Shown: positions 40,728-55,142 of the stretch, one piece after another
Numbering within the stretch: the stretch's first letter is position 1
Layout: every line of letters begins with the position of its first letter
Origin: Pelobates cultripes
Lineage: Eukaryota > Chordata > Amphibia > Anura > Pelobatidae
NCBI GenBank assembly: GCA_933207985.1
Contig: OW240916.1
Span: 137,730,122 to 137,794,121, forward strand
Reading direction: 5' to 3'
Length of the DNA: 64,000 bases
Translations under genes and position numbers: made by a program
The notes under the pieces: generated by a model
Told to the model about the DNA's origin: nothing
The model's input: only the letters and a program-made list of their open reading frames with translations
Database searches by the model: none

Positions 40728-41630
40728 CTGGCGTGACAAGCAGATAGAATATCCAGAAGAGGAGAAATTAAACATTTCTGTCTCATTTGCATTATGTGCC
40801 CTAGTTGTGCCTGGACTTAACTGGATTGTGAAAGAATTTGCTAAGTCTAAATATGCTAAATGTAAAAGAAAATAGAGCACCATGTTAAAAAAAATAGTTA
40901 ACACAATTTGCAGGTGATTTTTTAAAGTTTTAGTTAATTCTATGTAATTTCATGTAATTCTATATAACGTTTCTCTTTTATAACAAAAAGTCGATATTAA
41001 GGTGGCATATTAATGTAAACACCTCGATATGAAGTAAAACATAATTTGGTCACGTATTTCTTTTATAAACAAAGGAAGAAGGGCTGATCAAGCAGGCAAA
41101 AATAAAGAAAGATGCTATTGATTTACAAAAGTGACTCACAATTTATGTGTTCATTTAAAAATGAAAACAAGACGTTTTGTCTAGTGGTTATGTCAGCTGG
41201 AATAAAATAATAGGACATGTGTGCAGTTTAAAAAATAAATAAATCTATAAATCCAACAAAAAATACTTTTTGGATAAGACATATATATTCTTTCTTTCTA
41301 TTTACTAATAAAATGCTCTGTTGAGTAGTGACAAGGATGGGTTATGGCTTTTTACAAGTTCTAGAGCCCTGCATTTCTCTATAGACAAAATAGTGGGATT
41401 GTAAGGGTCAAGGCCACCAACAAATTGTGTCATGTTTAATTGCAATTTCTAGGGCAGTTAACACCAAAATCAATATCTTAACTAAATAGATAGTAGTTTG
41501 AAACTTTTATCCAACAATTGCCACATCAGGAGTGAATTTGAGAACATTTGAGAACTGACCTTTTCTCTAAAATACAAACACAATAACATTATTATAAAAT
41601 GGGGTGGATATTCTGTGATAAAAGGCGCTT
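40728..41630. other. intron
   Basis: AT-rich; nothing recognised. Confidence 0.5.
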
Positions 41631-41639
41631 ATGGTAGAA

Positions 41640-42355
41640 TAAAATACAATACAGCACAAGAAAAAGTGATAGCAGCTTCCACACTAAAGTAGGAACTCTC
41701 CAACCTACTAGAAATCCAATGTGACAAAAAAACGCTACTGTGCAAATAAATGCCAAATAGTGAAAAGTGTGTAGCGCTTTAACAAATAAACAAACACTTA
41801 CTCCTGGATTCTCAGGAGATATAGGCAGTGGGTGGGAAAATCCTAAAAATGAAATCTATAAAATATGGTGCAATATATTCGGTATAGTGGTGAGAGAAAT
41901 TTCTTATACTGGATTCACTCACATGGTCTAGAGCCTCTTAAGGACCGGGTCTGATCTCATCCGCTTTTGTGTCCTTAAGGTGACACACACCCTAAACGTC
42001 CATATTAGGCGAAAACCTCAAAATGGAGACAAAAAATGGAGAGAACAGGGAAGCAATGCTGACCCTGGTGCAGAAATCCTTGATGTAATGAAGTGCAGAA
42101 TATAAATAAAAATTGGCTTCTCACCTTGTCAGGAGCCTATAACTGGGCTCCAAGTATGGGGATGTTGTGTCAAATTAGAGTGACACAGCCCTTCTTTAAG
42201 CAGCATAGATGTTTCACCAGACTTCTTTATAAAAAAGTAACATTTATTGTAACATATACTATAAAACAATAAGATCAATATACTTAAGTTCTGGTGATGA
42301 GTCCAAGACGCGTTTCGCCTGTATAATTCGGCTTGCAGATGCTGCACAGTCATGT
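41640..42355 (-). mobile_element. element with a decayed hammerhead-like end
   Basis: On the minus strand, 42338-42307 reads CTGCAAGCC, a loop, GGC, then GAAACGCGTC. The GAAA half, helix II and a GTC site are kept, but the CTGANGA half is damaged. An AT-rich stretch and sequence containing GTCCTTAAGAGG follow. The arrangement (ribozyme-like end next to an AT-rich body) resembles one arm of the 1021-3214 element. Ends are approximate. Confidence 0.45.
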
Positions 42356-43200
42356 ATTCGATGCGACCCTACCACACTACCCAACTAACAAAGAGGTGTG
42401 CAGCAAAGTTTTGTTCTTCAGCACCCCCTTATTATCACCATCTAGGTGGCACTACCACATCCCCCTAAGTAGTCTGACAGAGCAATAACTGCAGAAACTG
42501 TGTGATGTCAAATTTTTAGCTAAAAATAACCAAAACACAAAAGAGACACACAACCAGGGCTTAACCCTCCTTCCTCCATTTTTTGAAAGTTTGTAAACTT
42601 ACCCTTTTAAAGCGGTTATCTCATATCATAAATACAAGGTGACTGAAATAGGAGGCAAAACATGAAGGAATACCTTAAACATATTTAGCATACAGACAAG
42701 TTAAGTTATTTTCTGCTATAATTAAATTTTCTCAGAGGGTCGACATGACCGCATGGTAGTGTAAAATGCCTCTATCACCATTGAAAGGGGAACACATATT
42801 GAATTGACAAATACAATGCTTCTGCCCAGATAATTTGGCATTGATAAAATCAGTCCCTAAACATATTAAAAACTATAACCTACATAATGGGAGCTATTCA
42901 GGCCCAGACTAGCCAAAGGACAGTTGCTTTGAAACAAGTAGCACATTAAAACTGCTGCTCATACACTTTTACACTGCAGGTGACCCTGGATGGGGTACTT
43001 CAGGAAACAGTGCCACATTCAGTGTAGGCTGGGTTTACTTGTGCAGTAAACTGCCACACAGTGTATTTTAGTGAGGAGAGAAGATTGCAATTTCCAAAAC
43101 ACAAGCAGTGGGTTCAGAAGCACACTGCAAAACAAGCTATCCATCTCTTACTAGATACATACAATAATCAAATTACAAATCAATCAGTATGACAATTCTA
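42356..43200. other. intron
   Basis: No feature recognised. Confidence 0.45.
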
Positions 43201-43229
43201 AATCAGTGAATGAAAGTGGGTGCAAGTGA

Positions 43230-45260
43230 CACTGCCTAAGAGGGTAGTAGTAGTAGTGGAGGAGGTAGCACTGGTGGAAGGTTGTGACAGCTGAGCAGAA
43301 CCAGATCAGCACCAGTGGATCTGCTGCCCTAGTACATTCTTGTTATGCTTCTTCGCTCAGTAATACAGAATAATGATATCTTTGCACTAGTAAGATGATC
43401 CTCTAACTACACAATTTGCACTTTGCAAGCTGGCATTCTTGGGAAACACAAAATGATCCAAACTTGCTCTGTTGGCACAATACATTAACCCCTACTATTA
43501 CCTTGCATCTGCTGGAGATATAGGAGGATTTGCATCGGTCTCAGAGGAAGCTGTTGCTGTCACTAGCCTATACAATAGCACTTGGTTGATTAATGCTAAT
43601 AAAAATGTTGGTGGTGCATTTACAGGTGATGCTAAATTGACAGTGTAACGGATAACCTGGCACCCCGACTGGGTACCTCCGTTGAAGGATGCTCCTAGCG
43701 CTTCTTGAGGACTCCAAGCACTGCAGCAGACACCACAACCACTGAACCGGAGAAGCATACGAATGCTCCCAAGCATATGAATGCTGTAAGCAGCTGAACA
43801 GGAAAAGCATACAATCAGCTTACACTCCTGGCAATCAGCATACAATCCAATTCCCCCAATAACGAGATGACACTTCGTTTTGAGGTCAAGCAGAACTGCC
43901 TGTACTGGCACATACAGCCTCTTTTATTCACAATCCACAAGAAGAGAATACCGTATCATAAAACATATCACAGGGAGCCCAAAACATGCAATAACCCCAT
44001 AAAAATATAAAAGTATATCCTCGGAACCGGGGGATCTGTGTGAACCACATATCCAAAATTCACCCAGATCCGTTCAGTAGTTTGAAAGATACAGTTTAAT
44101 GCAGATTCCGCAGAACATATACAGGCTAAATGAAAAATAATTACTCTATAATGTGTCCCCTGTTGTATAGTCCAAAACCACTGCACGATGTCTCTGTGCA
44201 CCAAATACCGGCGAGATGGCACCGTGTAGAAAAGTGCACACAGTGTCTGTGAGTTAAAATGGCCGCCATCCATTGTTCTCACCATGTGCTTATGTGCTTC
44301 ATCCATTGTTCTCATCATGTGCCTCTGATACATGAAATGGTGGCACAGCACAACACAACACAAATCCATTATGCCCAAATCATGTCTTTAAAGGGCAATA
44401 CATCCCAGGGGCCATAGTCACATGGCAGGAGGTGGGCAATCAGTCTTCTCCAATGCCCAGTGGCGAGGTCGGTTTCACCACAGACAGTGTATGGGATACT
44501 TGTGGCAGTAATAGCAGTCTCATCTGTATCCTTTAGATGATGCAATTCCACAGTAGATACAAATGGACTTCATGGTGGCCCAGGAAGTGAGTTCACACAA
44601 GTTGCCAGAGAAAACACTGTGCTGCTGACTTCCTTTCCACACTTGTAAATCCACTGGCTTATCATACTCATAGTCGAATAGCTCTTGCCAAAGTAAAACG
44701 TTCTATTACTGCAGTGGTAAGGAAACAGACTTATCTTCACCAAATCCATCAATGTCATCTCCAAGACATTGGGGACAGTAAATTGGTACTTCACTGTTGT
44801 AAGTTCTCACTAAAAAGTGGCTCTGATGATTCCAACAAAGGAGACTCTGCTCTGTCTTTGTTGCTTCTTTTGTATAAGGTATAAGGCTTGAGTTAGCTAC
44901 AGTAGAAGTAGCTGCAACAATGCCAGTGAAAGAAGCAGCAAAACTTGTTGCAACATGAAAAGGAAATGTGAAAAAAATGCATTTGGAAGGTCTGAATAGT
45001 CCTTCTAAACAGACTAAAAAGTTAATGTTAATGGTTAATGTTTCGTAGGATATCTATAATGTTTGCCTCTTTGGGCGGAGTGGATGTATCTTTGTCAGAC
45101 AATATCCCATATAACCCTACCTTAATTGCGAAGTAATCTACATCTTTTAGACTTGGCTCTTCTGACAAGAAGGAGTCCCCACCTTAGGTCAACATCTTGG
45201 GCCTAGTTGCCTTCAGAAGGAGATCGCTGTTGCACAAATTTTCCATCTTTCAACTTCTTT
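43230..45260 (-). pseudogene. possible decayed retrocopy of a host mRNA, source unknown
   Basis: On the minus strand, pieces read like protein but in shifting frames: FLSEEPSLKDVDYFAIKVGL near 45160, EVPIYCPQCLGDDIDGFGED near 44770, DYEYDKPVDLQVWKGSQQHS near 44660, then, beyond an inserted LTR, NLASPVNAPPTFLLALIN near 43620. These lie without introns over about 1 kb (LTR excluded), with stops, which fits a processed pseudogene. I cannot name the parent, and no poly-A or target duplication was confirmed. It may instead be an unfamiliar repeat. Confidence 0.35.
43644..44482 (-). mobile_element. solo LTR B, copy 3 (839 bp)
   Basis: In plus-strand order it starts TGTAACGGATAACCTGGC and ends GGTCGGTTTCACCACA, with a perfect GACAG duplication at 43639-43643 and 44483-44487. 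TGCTCCTAGCGCTTCTTGAG matches TGCTCCTAGCACTTGCCGAG at 6328, and GGGGCCATAGTCACATGGCA matches the other end of copy 1. It splits the possible retrocopy. Confidence 0.87.
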
Positions 45261-47590
45261 TAGTGAACAAAAATATATTATATTTTGCCTTAGATCTACT
45301 TAACTCAGTTATGTTAATATTTATGCATTGCTAGTTTAAAACAGAAAAACGTACAAAAGAATTACTGTATACTGTGTTGCATATAATTTATATTAAGATA
45401 AGAGTATTCAGCCATCTCGTGGCATTAACAATCACATTCCAGTGTGAGTTATTAGTAGACGGCACACAGATTTATCTGTTTACTGAATATTACAAAGACT
45501 TTTACAAACTATAACCTTGCATTGTGCAGATTCCAATTTTATAGAAGCTAATGGATAGAAAAGGTTATTCATTACAGAGCTGTGAATGGAATGAAAAAGG
45601 TCACTTGCTAAATAAATCCCAAGAAAGTTGTCACTGTTAAATAAATTCTCATTTGCTTAGGTTAACAGTCTCAATTTACCAGAAGTCTAATTAGGCAAAA
45701 AAATGTAGTCTCAAGAGTGTATCATTAGATTACTGAGAACTATAATAAATCAGACATTGTTTTATTGTTTCTTCGCTTTTGTTAAATTAAGGGGATGTAA
45801 ACAATAGTCTTTTTTAACTTCAACACATAATGTGGAGTTCTTATTTTCGATTGGATTATCACTCTATTAATATTCATTCCTGTTTCTCTTAATTTTCCCC
45901 TTAAAGGCTTTAAATGTGCTCTGGGAATGTGATCTTACAACTTGGATCTCAGCTGTGGATTGCAATGAATGGAAGGTTGATCATATATTATTTATAAATG
46001 TCAATACCTGCCCAGATAATTCTCTGCCTTTTTATGTGTGTATATATATTTAAATATTTGCAACATTTGTGAACTGCCAGAACTGTATTAAAACACCAAT
46101 TTGATTATTTTAAAGGCAACTATGAAAGTTTGGCAATTGTATCCCAGTGCTTTGGAGGGGTCATTTCAGAAATTATGTTAATTGATCAAATTCCTGTAGC
46201 TATTTGGCTATGTATGAAATTTTCAAAAATTATATTTTGAGGAATTTAATTCAGTTCCTTAATGAGATATCCCTATAGGAAACATAAGTTGGCAGCTGGC
46301 ATTGTGTGGAAAGAAAGAAAAGAAAGAAAGAAGAAAAGAAGGAAAAAACTAAATTAGAGGTGATTTCCCAGGCAAGATTCTATATTTTTCTTATCTAAAG
46401 ACAAATGCCAAATTAAATATGTGGGGGTGCCTTGGATCCCCTTCTAGAGCAGGAGAGTGATGCTCATTGCTTTTTCTATGTCCAGTTCAAACACTTTATC
46501 TGCTGGCTACGTATGCAAACATTGCTGTGATTTCTTTACATGTTTTTAGGGATAACGTAACTCCCAAGAATTCCTAATTTCCACATGCTCCATACTGCTG
46601 TTGTGCCTGAGTGTATACCAGAGCTCCACAGCAATATTACTCACTGTAATGTGTCTTTCAACTACAATAAATGTGGAATCAATCTGTGTAAAATAAGATG
46701 CTTTTTTTGTTTGTTTTAAATTGCATTATATTTACGAAAATAGTTATTACTACATCACATGTATTACTCAGCGTAGTCCTGACATGGCCAAATCCTATTC
46801 CCGCCCCTAAAATGAAAGTGTCCCTCTTTGTCCATCTGAAATGTTGGGAGGTATGGAATAAGTACTTTCTTGAATGATAATTTAGATATTATTGGAATAA
46901 AACTGGGCGGATGGAACCCACTGAATATTTAAATATTTTACCTTGTAGAGTTTTACTACACACTTTACAGTATTTTGCATTTTGTGGGTTGTAGTGTAAT
47001 AATGTAATTCAGTTTGTGTTCATTTATGTCCTCTGAGTAAAGCAATGTCTCACACTGCATGTAAATGCCCCTTTAATTTGTTTTAAAGCTTCAGTTTCAA
47101 ATTTGTAATAGGTTAATTGAAGTGTCCAGGACCGACTCACATTTTGGAACCGCCTACCACTTGAAAGTACTCCTAAAATAATTTTTTATTTGAACTAGAA
47201 ATCACATGTACTTAATATGTAGAGGATTTCAATAATTTTCATAGAGTGTTTTACCATGCATCTCAGATTTCTTGTAATATTACTCTGCGTTTTCTCACAG
47301 GCTACCAGTTAACTGTAGACTTCATGTTCAAGGTGTTTTCCAACATAGGAAACAATCAGCTACATTCAACTATAACAATTCCAATCCACACGATTTCTCA
47401 GTGTTCTTCTCACCTGTACATTACAGTCTGTACTCTTAGTGAGCATTTTTCTTATTTGGAGTATTTCAGCATCTCAGTATTGTCAACTATCTCATAAAAC
47501 TAAACATTTTAAAAGTACCCACCTTAGTATTTCACCTGAGTAATGTCAATATGTTTACACAGTTATTTTACCAACAATAGTGAAAGCATA
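45261..47590. other. intron with a GAAA microsatellite
   Basis: A GAAAGAAAAGAAAGAAAGAA run at about 46311-46347. No other feature recognised. Confidence 0.5.
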
Positions 47591-47599
47591 ATCTTTATC

Positions 47600-48770
47600 T
47601 TCATCACTACTCTATCTTAATTCTCCTTGACCTGTCTGCGGCTTTTGACACTGTTGATCATTGGCTTTCAATATCATTTCTATGCGGATGACACGCACAT
47701 CTACCTGTCCTCTCCTGATCTCTCCCCGTCCCTCTTGTCTAGTGTCTCTGACTGCCTCTCTGCTGTTTCTAACTGGATGGCTGCCCACTTCCTTAAACTA
47801 AACTTGACCAAAACTGATATTCTGGTCTTTCCTCCCTAAAGTGTTGTTACTCCTGTGTCTGTCTCCCTCCACGTCAACGGTGCTGCCATCAGCTCCACCA
47901 CGCAGGCTCGCTGCCTAGGTGTTCTCTTTGACTCTGACCTCTCCTTCAAGCCTCATGTTCAGTCTATCGCCAAATCCTGTCATTTCCATCTCAAAAACAT
48001 TGCGTGCATCCGCCCCTAACGACAGATGCGACTAAGGTGCTGGTCCATTCCACTGTCCTTTCTCGCCTTGACTACTGTAATCCGCTTCTCAGTGGTCTTA
48101 CGTGCACCCAACTTGGGCCGTTACAGTCCATAATGAATGTGGCGGCAAGGCTCATCTTCCTGTCCGCCCGCACCTCCCACTCCTCACCCTTCTGTCCCTA
48201 CATTGGCTTCCTATAAGATATGGAGCTCAATTTAAAATTCTGGTTCTTGCTTTCAAATCTCTACATAATGATGCTCCCACCTATCTATCCTCCCTTATAC
48301 ACTAGTATGTCCTGTCTAGGCCCTTATGATCTGCTGAAGACTTACGTCTATCTTCTGTCCGTACTCCCACCTCTGATGCTCGCCTTCAAGATTTCTCGAG
48401 GGCTGCACCGTTCCTGTAGAACTTGCTTCCCTCCGTTAGATGCTCACCCAGTTTCAACTCCTTCAAAAAATCATTAAAACCCCACTTCTATATAAAAGCG
48501 TCTCAATTAAACTGTTAATAGCTCCCGACTGATTCCTCTTCTGTAACTGTAACTAGTCTAATACTATCCTTACCTTTTTGTGTCACTTTACCCCACTCCC
48601 TGTAGCATGTAAGCTCATTGAGCAGGGCCCTCAACCCCTCTGTCCCTGTGTGTCCAACTTGTCTGGTTACAACTACATGTCTGTTCGTCCACCCATTGTA
48701 AAGCGCTGCAGAATTTGATGGCGCTATATAAATAACATCATGATAATAATAATAATAATAATAATAATAA
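47600..48770 (+). mobile_element. L2-type LINE, 3' part
   Basis: Decayed ORF2: LDLSAAFDTVDH, then after an internal deletion FYADDTHIYLSSPDL (catalytic YADD box), SNWMAAHFLKLNLTKTDILV, and later LDYCNPLLSGL and NVAARLIFLSARTSHSSPF. The 3' end has TGTAAAGCGCTGCAG and GGCGCTATATAAATAA followed by an ATA/AAT microsatellite (48747-48770), the standard L2 tail. Frameshifts make it dead. Confidence 0.88.
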
Positions 48771-48975
48771 TCTCAAAGTATTGTATCCAGCAACAGGAAG
48801 GCCATTTGTCTACTGGACTAATACGGCTAATGCCATCTACACCACTAATTAGTAGTTACTCTTTCTCAACTATTTAACTATCACATGGTTATTCACTAAA
48901 GTGAGCCAAAAGGGTCAAACTGGAAACATTCTTTGTCACCTATGATTTCAGTCCTGCTGGCTACTCAGGCCTTAA

Positions 48976-49138
48976 AGGGACAATATAAGGTCAGGAATAC
49001 AAATGTTTTTTCCTGACCCTATAGGTTTAAAAACACTACATGGGTGGCCAGTCCATTTAGTTTTCTCTGAAAAGGCAGTGTTAACATTAAAAAGCCTGCT
49101 GGGACCTACTATCCTCACCAGAACATATAGTGTCCGTT
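48976..49138 (+). mobile_element. short TTAA MITE, 163 bp
   Basis: TTAA, AGGGACAATATAAGG at the left; ATATAGTGTCCGT then TTAA at 49139-49142. An internally deleted copy of the family. Confidence 0.7.
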
Positions 49139-49142
49139 TTAA

Positions 49143-52040
49143 ACTGGAAATTCACACTTAGAGTTCTCACTTTAATAAATAAGCCTGCCAGTTTTCTTTT
49201 TATTGTATACAATAACCAATCATTACTGTATTTACAAAATATGTTATTCTTAAATTTTTATAGTACATCCAGAAATAATGTTTTTTTCTGTAAATTGTTT
49301 CAATAATATGACAATGAAATCTGGCATCCAATGCTTTTTCAGGACTCCATTTTTTCTACTTTCAATTCTTTAAACAGATTTTATTTTTTTCTGCAAAATA
49401 CTGATGAAAAAATATCTAGAGAATAATTGTTTTGCTTAAATAAGCTTATTGGTGGATTTTCAGAATTAATATAAAATTCAAGGATCTAGGCAGATTACGC
49501 ACAGAAAGACTGAAAGCAGTGGTATTTTCTGCAGTACAAAAGGTTAAAAGGGTACTAAAACTGTTACATAGTACAGAAGGGGCTGAAGGAAAAGAATGTA
49601 TACAGTATTCTAACCTTCAATACAAAGATCATTCTGTATTGTTAACAAGTTATGGTTATGGTGTCTGAGACAGCTAAATTGCATATGTAGTTTGATAGGC
49701 TGGAGCATTGATCTTTAAGGTAAATCAATGCGTGTAATAAATTATATATTATTATACGGATTTGAATTATACGCCATCATGTCTGTTTTTTCTTTCTTTC
49801 TTTTTAAATTTTTTTTAAAGAAACTTTTTGAAATTGCCCCACGAATAAGATGCGTAAGAATACTTTTAAATACCTTCTAACGAGTATGACAGAGACACAT
49901 CTAGCACTCAACAGAAGGTCTGTACAAAAAAAGCAGTTCTGGCTGTTGAACCTTTTTTAAAATTTAGTTTATTACTTTAGATAAATATATAAGCGTATGG
50001 TGGGACTCAGAGGTACAGTATCAAACACCCTAAGAAATATTTACACTGTGATAATAAGAAAATAAAATTAATAACAAATAATCAAAACAATATTTATAAA
50101 ATAATTATCATGGTCAGTTTCAAGCAATATTTTTAAAAATAATAGAATATAAAATGTTTTTAAAAATATTAAATAATTTGAAAAGCTTACTCAAAAAATA
50201 GTAAATCAAGGCCAAAGTTGATAAAGAAAAATGCAACATACTCATCGGCTTCAAGTGAAGGCCTTAATTTTTTATAAAAAATACCAGTCAAAACTCTGAA
50301 ATGTTTTTGCACACACAATCTTTGTGGTGTAAATCTAGGGATTGTATATACAACATTCCTCTCTTTACATTGGAAGTCTTCAACCTAGTCAAATTCAAAT
50401 ATGTGGGCTGATTTAGTTTGGCATAGTGCCAAGACGGGTATCTGAATATACCATATAGTATTTTTTATAGTCAAGAAAAAAAGCTATAGAAAAAACAGTG
50501 GTTTTAGAGGTGATAAATAGTAACATCTGTACCGTACTTTATATACACTAAGCAAAATAAAAGGGGGAAAAAAACAACCTTTCTCATAATGGCAGGGAAC
50601 CTGATACTAGATATGCTGTGACAAATGATGTGAACGATATAGATTAAAAACTTGCATAACTCTGTACTTCAAGAATCCAAATGTGTGATCAAGGTCCTTA
50701 TTAACCAATTACATTTGAATCATTTCCCCTAACCACTGGTCATATGAGAAATACATTACATAAGTAGGTGTATATTGAATCATCAGCGTCTCCTTTCCAC
50801 TGCATTTTAGTTACTCTTTAGATTAATGTGAAGGTTCCTTAATAGCTCATAACAGAAATAAAACCAACATGTTTTCATGATATAGCTGGATGAAGCATGT
50901 AGGTAAATGGCCTTGTACACGTGATGGAATCAAGCATGCACATCAGGTGCAAGTTGTATGTTTAATGGAGAGCCAATCAACCTCGGTATTGATATGTATC
51001 ATGTAGGGTAAACATGCATTTTCCTGAATAAAAATCACACAAAAGCAGGAGGGATGACATTACTGCCAAAACTGGACCTTTATGAGATATTAAATACAAA
51101 TTATTCATTGCAATACCATGACAGTCTTAAAACATTTGAATTACTCTTGTTAAATATATCTTCTTCCTGAGAGACCTTAAAATAATTTCATTGCTTGCCT
51201 ACTTTATCAGTGATAGTCATGAAGGTAATAAGATTTTTTTTTTTTTAAATATAAAATAGTCAAACATGACACCTAGTTCCATAGTCCTGGTTGCACTAAT
51301 ACATTTTTAATTGCTAAGTCATTGGCATGGAACTCTGAACTGAGTTCGTGATCATTGTGTTGTGGAAATTTATTTCAAAATATATACTGCTGGAATTGCA
51401 TTACCAATGGAAGAAATAATTAAAAAATAATTATAATTAAAAAATAATTATATCATAGGCAAATTGAAATACTTCAATGGATATCATAAAACCGTCTATA
51501 TGATATTTATTGGGTGAATCCTAAAGAAATACTGCTCACCTCATATATTTACAAACATTCCCAGCACATATTCCATTCTAAATGTGAGATGATGCTTTGT
51601 TTGCTAAATGCTTCAGGTATGAGGGAGTGCAACAATAACCAATCTGAGATCGCTCCAGGCATATGATCAGGGTGATTGGCCATCATTGCAACTAGAAGTC
51701 TTAGGTCTCTTACAAGAGCGGACACAACAGATTTCAACTGTGCACACCCAGGTCACTGTGCAGCTGGACAGTGGTATATGGGATAAAAGCAAATCCAATT
51801 AATTAGAATAAGAGGCTCCTGATTGGTGGATCATCTTCCTGCTCCTGGATTGGCTTGTCTGCTGCTGACAATTGCCTCTGTAAGCGAGCAGCTTTAAGAA
51901 CTCTATACACATATATTAATTTATATAATTTTTATTTATGTATTTGCTTTTTTATGCATAGTCTATATAATGTGTTAACACAGCGTCAGTTCCTGCCAGA
52001 TATGTTCCTCAAGCATGTCTCTTAAACAGGTTGCATTTAT
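49143..52040. other. intron, nothing recognised
   Basis: A 2.9-kb AT-rich stretch with no exon, RNA gene or clear repeat seen by eye. Confidence 0.5.
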
Positions 52041-52045
52041 GTTAA

Positions 52046-52240
52046 AGAGACACTATAGTCACAAAAACAACTTTGGCTTAATTAAGCAGTTTTGTGGTAT
52101 GGATCATGCCTCCACAGTATTACTCCTTAATTCTTGCCATTTGGGAATTAAATCACTTTGTTTATGCAGTCGTAGCCACACCTCCCTGCCAGTGACTCAA
52201 ATAGCCTTCCTAAACACTTCTATAATATACCAAATATAGT
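52046..52240 (+). mobile_element. TTAA MITE, 5' part
   Basis: TTAA, AGAGACACTATAGTCAC and ACAACTTTGGCTTAATTAAG match the 17491 copy; the right half is missing after CTTCTATAATATACC. Confidence 0.65.
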
Positions 52241-54073
52241 AGTAAATTACAATCAATCATCAAAGATAAATATGATCATGTTAATGGCTGCTGAACCATT
52301 AGCAAAGTAAATATTATATGCGAACTGTTCTAATTTTGTTTTACGACACTTTATTACTATGGTGGTTTATTGCTTAATGCCAAACTTAACTGTTCTCCAT
52401 CACTCCATAGGAGATATATTAACACATTAATGGAACTATCTGCCGCATAATGTTCAACACAAAAAAGGACTTAATAAACCACATAAAGTATTTTTTGTAA
52501 TTTTGCCAATAACCCAACAAATTATTAAGTGAATTAATATCATACACTTTTCTTGAGTTGATGATGCATGGAAACAGTATACTAATAATTTCTCATTAAT
52601 CATTTAAAGTATAAAGAAGAACTGCAACAGCAAAATAACATAGTAGCATTAGTGGCATTAAAATATACATGTGTGCACTATACCCAAAAATGTAGTTCTA
52701 ATTTGCTTAAAGAAACAGACGCGATCAATGTGGATTTGGAATGCAACAATTTAACGACAGACTTGTCACCTGTTTTCATTATCAATGTACCATAAAGAGG
52801 GCCCAACAGGCAGGTCAGAACGATGGCTGGATCTATTTTTTGCTGTCCTTGTTGCAATACATTAACAGTCTCAAAATTGTGTTATTAAAGACCATGACTG
52901 AAGCTAAATCATATGGTCAGACATCAGAAAATGTTGTTGATCAGTTATGGAATATTGACTACAATTTATCCCACAATGTTTAATTAATAAGCCCCTAAGT
53001 GACACAGTGTATACATTATCAAAATATAATTTATTACTTGCGGGCATCTTGATCTCATATTTTTTTCACTCAATAATTATTTGATGAATCCAAGATGCCA
53101 GTCCTCATGTTCTATATTATACATAATATTGAATCTCGACCAGTAACCTTAAATTTCCTTTGTTAAAGCAAGATCAAAGTAAAATTGTTCCACATTCTAT
53201 TATTTAATTACAAAGACCAATCTCATCCATTTTATTATGAGCCTTCAACTGTATTATTAAATTAATGAAAGAGGTTAATCTAGGGATTAATCTGCCTACT
53301 TATTAAAGTCAAAAGGAGCCACCCGGTTTGAAGCAAAGTTGGCTAAATCTTTTTAGAGATTGATTTGATGGCTTTACATAAAGTGCAACCAATTCCTGTA
53401 CTGAGCTTTCAATAGCATATGTTATTCTGGGCATCTGATATATGAACATAGGATACATATTATAATAGAGGATATATAGCATAACTTTTATAATATCCAA
53501 ACATTTCTATACTTAGATGATAAACTAGTATCAGAGTCCATACAGATGTTCAAACAGCTACTAGATGCATAACAAAAATGTGATACATACAGATATTTAA
53601 AGCTCCAAACCTCAAACTCTAAGTTTGTACTTTTATAGTACATACTAAATGTCTGAATATTTTATTTGCATGTGAATACAAATGGACACATTAGTGATTT
53701 GTTTATCCTGTTGTAACATTTGTGGCTTGTAGAAGGGGTGTGTGTTTGTGTGCCATAAATGACATAAGTTGTGGAATGCATTTTGTAACTGTTAAACTTT
53801 TTCCTAAAAAGAATGTTGCATGTAGGTTTGGCAAGTAATGTATAATGAGAGACTAGTGGGTCTCAAGCTTCAATTCAAAGTGCAGTGCCAATTACAGAAC
53901 TGGTGTTTGCTGTGTTAAGAAGGGATTGAGTTTCAGATTACATTTTCTGGCCAATGCTTGATGGTGAGGTAACTTCTTAGGAATCATAGATTGGTCATCT
54001 ATGTTATACAACTGGGGTTATCTTTGAATAATAGGAACCGGGTACCATCTAGTTACTGGCCACAAAAGTTTAT

Positions 54074-54115
<42 letters not shown>

Positions 54116-54232
54116 CTATCCCAGCAACATGTGAAGTGTAGAAAGAGCTGGGGAATCATGGAGTCCTTTCTGTGTATTTTAAATTGTATTGAGCTCCATG
54201 AATTCAAGTGTAGAACTTTTACTGGCTTCATT
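52241..54232. other. intron with (AT)n
   Basis: A pure AT dinucleotide run is at about 54076-54112. No other feature recognised. Confidence 0.55.
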
Positions 54233-54236
54233 TTAA

Positions 54237-55097
54237 ATGGACACTATAGTCATCAAAACAACTTTAGCTTAATGAAGCAGTTTTGGTGTATAGATCATGA
54301 CCCTCCAGTCTCAGTACTTAGTTCTCTGTCATTTAGGAGTTACATTACTATGTTCATGCAGCCCTAATCAAAATCCCCTGCATATGACTCATAGAGCCTT
54401 CCTAAACACTTTCTATATATAGAGATATAATGAATTAAACTTCCTTCATTGAACAATCTGTTCACATTTGGATTTTCTTATATCCTGCTCTTTTAATAGC
54501 CTTCTAGACCTTGCAAGAGGTGCTATACAGTGTGCTAGCAGACAAAAAAAACTGTCAGTCAATGTCTCGGTGTGCCAAAGCATTGACTAACAAAGAAAAG
54601 CATAAAACACCTCCCACAGGAGGTCCCTCTGGTCTCCACCCATAGCAACCACAACGAGCACTGTGGTTGCTATGGACTCTTCTTAGTTGGTGCATCTAGT
54701 GCCAGCTAGGGAGAATAGGAATGGAGTGACTTCACGTCACTCTGTTCAAATGCAAGCACACTGGCAACAAAGCAAGCATGCCAACTTCACTGACAGCATG
54801 CAGACCATGTGAGTCACAGCCAGGGCCTGCCTTAGGCCATTAGGCGCCCTGTGCGAAAAGTCTTCACGGCGCCCCCTCGCTCCCCCCCACACACACACTG
54901 GCAGACAGTCATACAGGGAGGCAGTTACACAGACAGACAGTCACGCACACACAGGAAGGCAGACAGTCACACACACACACGCAGGCAGTCACACACAGGC
55001 AGGCAGTCACACAGACAGTCACACACACACAGGTAGGCAGACACACATTTACAGGTAGGCAGTCAGACAGACAGACAGTCACACACGCAGGCAGACA

Positions 55098-55142
<45 letters not shown>

